From NCBI GenBank assembly GCA_022844225.1, contig JALHMC010000023.1, positions 25,143 through 60,503 on the forward strand: a stretch of DNA of 35,361 bases, read 5' to 3'. The notes under the pieces were generated by a model. The model did not search any database. It saw nothing but the letters and a program-made list of their open reading frames with translations, and had not been told where the DNA came from. Shown piece after piece: positions 32,824-35,361 of the stretch. A program made the translations under genes and the position numbers. Origin of the DNA: Hyphomicrobiaceae bacterium (GTDB taxonomy: Bacteria; Pseudomonadota; Alphaproteobacteria; Rhizobiales; Hyphomicrobiaceae). How positions within the stretch are numbered: the first letter of the stretch is position 1; each line of letters starts with the position of its first letter.

Positions 32824-34974
32824 TCACTTCACCTTCACGATTAGCGCGTCGGCGATTGTCGCACCTGCGCCGTCGTTGTGCACGATCACCGGGTTCAGAT
32901 CGATCTCGGCAATCGTGTCCTTGTGATCAGCGGCCAGCTCCGAGAGCTTCACGATCATGTCCACGAGCGCCGCCTTATCGGCAGCCGGTTGGCCCCGAAC
33001 GGGTCCGAGCAGTGCCGCGCCCTTGAGCCGGCCAATCATGGCCTCGGCCTCGGACCGCGCGACCGGCACGGGCGCGAAGACCACGTCTTTCAGCACCTCG
33101 ACATGAATGCCCCCCAGGCCCAGCATCAGCATCGGCCCGAACTGCGGATCACGGTTGATGCCGAGGATCACTTCCCGGCCCCTGGCCGCCATCGCCTGCA
33201 CCAGCACGCCCTCGACCTTGGCGCCAGCCTTGTAGGCTTTAGCCGATGCGGTGATGCGATCGTAGGCGGCACCGACCTCGTCGGCGTTGGAAGCGCCGAG
33301 GGCCACGGCGCCAGCTTCCGTCTTGTGCAGGATGTCCGGCGATTGGACCTTCAACGCGACCGGACCGCCGATCGCCTGGGCGGCCGCGATGGCATCCTCC
33401 CGCGACCCGACCAGCTTCTCTTTCGCCCCAACCGCGAGGCCGTAGGCCTGCAAGAGTGGCTTCGACGACGCCTCGCTCAGCACCGGTCCGGCCTTGGCGA
33501 GCGCCACCGACACGACCTCCTTCGCCGAGACCGGAGTGGTGCGCACGTCAGGCACCTTTAGGAAATGCTCGCGGTGCGCGTTCCAGTCGCCCATGTGGCG
33601 CATCGTGGCCACTACGTTCTGCATATTCGTGTAGAGCGGGAAGCCCGCTTCCGACAGCACTTCGACCGAAGCAGGCGCCGGAATTGTGTAAGACCACATC
33701 AGGATCGGCTTCTTGGCGGTCGCCTTCAGAGCCTTCAGCTTCTCCTTCTCGTGCGTCAGCCCTTCCGCCGACCGAGCGCTCATGATGCAGATGACGCCGT
33801 CGATCACCGGACTTTCGACCAATGGCCCGGCGAGGCCGACGTAGCCGATCTGACGAATCGCTTGCGCCGTGCCGTCCACGGGATTCTGTGACGTCCCGTA
33901 GCTCGGCAACAGCGGATCAAGAATGGCTCGCGTTGCGGCATCGAGTGCCGGTACTTCGAGGCCGGCTTGCATGCAGGTATCGGACAACCAGACGCCACCT
34001 CCGCCCGAACCCGTGCAGATACCCACTCGGCGCCCCTGTGGCAGGCGCCCGCGCCAGCACAGGAAGCCGTTGGCTATGTCGACCATCTCCTCGACCTGGT
34101 TGCCTTCGATGACGCCGTAGCGCTGTGCGAGGGCCTGGAACGAGGCGTAGGAGCCCGCGAGTGCCGCCGTGTGGGACGCTGCTGCCCGGGCCCCCGCATC
34201 GGTTTTGCCGAGCTTCGAGACGATCAGCGGCTTGCCGGCGCGTAGGGCCTTCTCGGCGACTCGTTTGAACGTCTCCGGCGACTTCACATCCTCGAGCATT
34301 AGCAGGAAGGCGTCGGTCTTTCCCTCGTCGATCAGATGCTCGACGATGTCGAGGCCTTCGAGCGCCGCCTCGTTGCCGGTGGTCACGATGTAGTCGAACG
34401 CCATCTCTTTCGGCCGTCCGCGATCGAAGAAGGAGAAGCCCATACCTCCCGATTGGGCGACCAGCGCCACGCGCCCATTAGATCGGTTCGCCGGCAGCAG
34501 CGGGATATCCGACGGCCCAGCGACGGGACTGAACGTCGGGAGAAGAGCCGCGTCGATGCTGGCGAAGCCTTCGGAGTTCGGACCCGTGACCGCCATGTTA
34601 TAGCGTTGGGCGATGGTCCTCAGCTCGGCCTGCATGCGGGCGCCCGCCTCGCCTGGCTCCTCGGCAAAGCCCGACGATACGATCGCAGCAGCCTTGACGC
34701 CCGCCTTGCCGCACGCCTCGAGTTCAGCCGCCACGAACTTCGCCGGGATGATCATTACCGCGAGGTCGACCGGGCCTGGGCAGTCGCCGATCGTGGCGTA
34801 GGCCTTGAGGCCTTGCACCTCGGAATGACTGCGACTCACCGGGTAGATCGGGCCAGCAAACGGATGCAGCCGCATGAACTCCAAGATCCGGCCCCTAAGT
34901 CCTTGACCTTTGGGCGCCGCCCCAATGACAGCCACCGATTTCGGATTCAACAGCGCGCCGATGTCTCGTTTCAT
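32824..34974 (-). CDS. ADP-forming-type acyl-CoA synthetase (acetate-CoA ligase family)
   Basis: A 716-residue fused protein. The N-terminal CoA-binding Rossmann domain (about 1-130) has SVAVIGAAPKGQGLRG, two ligase-CoA domains follow (about 150-450), and a C-terminal ATP-grasp domain (about 490-716) has KPLLQAYGLAV and 'PVALKVQSPDILHKTEAGAV'. His268 in ASHTAALAGS is the expected phosphohistidine. Such enzymes interconvert an acid, CoA and ATP with an acyl-CoA; in aerobic proteobacteria they commonly act in degradation of aromatic or dicarboxylic acids. ATG 34974 is chosen because AGAGGA lies 9 bases upstream; the longer frame starting near 35091 reads through a dispersed repeat. The gene is bracketed by two copies of that repeat. 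Confidence 0.94.
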   Translation of the reverse strand: MKRDIGALLNPKSVAVIGAAPKGQGLRGRILEFMRLHPFAGPIYPVSRSHSEVQGLKAYATIGDCPGPVDLAVMIIPAKFVAAELEACGKAGVKAAAIVSSGFAEEPGEAGARMQAELRTIAQRYNMAVTGPNSEGFASIDAALLPTFSPVAGPSDIPLLPANRSNGRVALVAQSGGMGFSFFDRGRPKEMAFDYIVTTGNEAALEGLDIVEHLIDEGKTDAFLLMLEDVKSPETFKRVAEKALRAGKPLIVSKLGKTDAGARAAASHTAALAGSYASFQALAQRYGVIEGNQVEEMVDIANGFLCWRGRLPQGRRVGICTGSGGGGVWLSDTCMQAGLEVPALDAATRAILDPLLPSYGTSQNPVDGTAQAIRQIGYVGLAGPLVESPVIDGVICIMSARSAEGLTHEKEKLKALKATAKKPILMWSYTIPAPASVEVLSEAGFPLYTNMQNVVATMRHMGDWNAHREHFLKVPDVRTTPVSAKEVVSVALAKAGPVLSEASSKPLLQAYGLAVGAKEKLVGSREDAIAAAQAIGGPVALKVQSPDILHKTEAGAVALGASNADEVGAAYDRITASAKAYKAGAKVEGVLVQAMAARGREVILGINRDPQFGPMLMLGLGGIHVEVLKDVVFAPVPVARSEAEAMIGRLKGAALLGPVRGQPAADKAALVDMIVKLSELAADHKDTIAEIDLNPVIVHNDGAGATIADALIVKVK

Positions 34975-35010
34975 TCCGTTGCGTCCTCTGGTCTCCGAGC
35001 CCTCCGCCGG

Positions 35011-35144
35011 CATCCTCGGGCTCGTCCCGAGGACCCATCGGGCCGCACACTCAGGTGTCGTGGGCTTATTGCCGAAGCGCGGAGCACTCAATCTCGCTCG
35101 CGCGCAAGTGGATGAATGAATCCCCGGGACAAACTCGAGGATGA
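35011..35144. repeat. Dispersed palindromic repeat, copy 2
   Basis: A 134-bp element of the same type and orientation as the one at 32678-32810. The left arm has TCCTCGGG (35013-35020) and CCCGAGGA (35026-35033); the right arm, near 35117-35144, is a degraded reverse complement reading CCCCGGGACAAACTCGAGG at its core. The interior has diverged from copy 1. It fills the gap between the acyl-CoA dehydrogenase and acyl-CoA synthetase genes. Confidence 0.75.
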
Positions 35145-35157
35145 CAATCGAGAAGCT

Positions 35158-35361
35158 TCACCGCCCCCGCAATCCAAGCCCCGCCGCGATGATCCCGCGA
35201 AGCACTTCGGTTGTGCCGCCTTGGATCGTGAGCTTCGGCGCGATCGTCGTCGCGAACGCCAGCTGTTCCTCGAACGCGACACGGTTGGCCGTATCCTCTG
35301 GCTCGACGAACGCTGCGATCTCGCGAACTTTGTGCGGGAGCTTCTGCTCCCAGATCGTGCC
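35158..35361 (-). CDS. Acyl-CoA dehydrogenase, C-terminal fragment (runs off the window)
   Basis: The last 67 codons of a gene that enters from the right edge; no start is in the window. The translated end contains QLAFATTIAPKLTIQGGTTE followed by VLRGIIAAGLGLRGR. The 'GGTTEVLRGIIA' motif close to the C terminus is diagnostic of acyl-CoA dehydrogenases, where it contacts FAD across the dimer. The stop is TGA at 35160-35158. It would introduce the alpha-beta double bond in an acyl-CoA and fits with the synthetase, hydratase-like and SDR genes downstream. A 183-bp gap containing the dispersed repeat separates it from the synthetase gene. Confidence 0.85.
   Translation of the reverse strand, partial: GTIWEQKLPHKVREIAAFVEPEDTANRVAFEEQLAFATTIAPKLTIQGGTTEVLRGIIAAGLGLRGR

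Noticed and set aside
34975..35091. 39-residue N-terminal extension of the acyl-CoA synthetase
   Set aside because: These residues (such as WVLGTSPRM) are translation of the dispersed repeat. ATG 34974 has its own ribosome binding site and starts the conserved domain.

Overview
The window is chromosomal DNA of high GC content from an alphaproteobacterium, most likely a member of the Hyphomicrobiales (Rhizobiales). Four things point there: an imuA-imuB-dnaE2 cassette with GTTC-N7-GTTC type LexA boxes, the kdsB/pheA pair divergent from a membrane-anchored cytochrome c, a trxB gene followed by a LysR regulator resembling LsrB, and the 'CCTCGGGCTTGTCCCGAGG' type of dispersed palindrome. I cannot name the genus. 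I found no tRNA, rRNA, CRISPR array, transposase or phage gene.

Layout. 1-1535 (minus): a NIPSNAP-family protein and an exported L,D-transpeptidase. 1536-8468 (plus): a gene-poor stretch ending in two LexA boxes around a sigma70-type promoter, then the SOS mutagenesis genes imuA, imuB and dnaE2, tightly packed. 8542-12819 (minus): a luciferase-like flavin monooxygenase and an alpha/beta hydrolase, preceded by a perfect 12-bp palindrome, then an orphan HWE-type sensor kinase. 12960-14705 (minus): pheA and kdsB, divergent from a cytochrome c (14918-15532). 15950-24747 (plus): two tandem YejA-like solute-binding proteins with YejB, YejE and YejF, making a complete peptide/microcin-C-type ABC importer, followed by a GhrA-type hydroxyacid dehydrogenase. 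25010-25573 (minus): a VOC-family metalloenzyme. 25777-27887 (plus): trxB, a LysR regulator, then a short ORF or structured RNA ending in a strong intrinsic terminator. 28007-30863 (plus): leuC, a RibD_C-family reductase and a cytochrome b561. 30897-35361 (minus): an acyl-CoA metabolism cluster of an SDR, an enoyl-CoA hydratase-like protein lacking both catalytic glutamates, an ADP-forming-type acyl-CoA synthetase, and the 3' end of an acyl-CoA dehydrogenase. The synthetase gene is bracketed by two copies of a dispersed palindromic repeat.

How the genes work together. The imu cassette is a DNA-damage-inducible translesion synthesis module. The Yej genes form a peptide uptake operon. trxB and its regulator form a thiol-redox unit. 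The right-hand cluster is probably a catabolic acyl-CoA module. No obvious new multi-gene system is present. The most interesting non-standard signals are the structured region after the LysR gene, the paired repeats around the acyl-CoA synthetase gene, the long dyad upstream of the Yej operon, and the altered active site of the enoyl-CoA hydratase-like protein.
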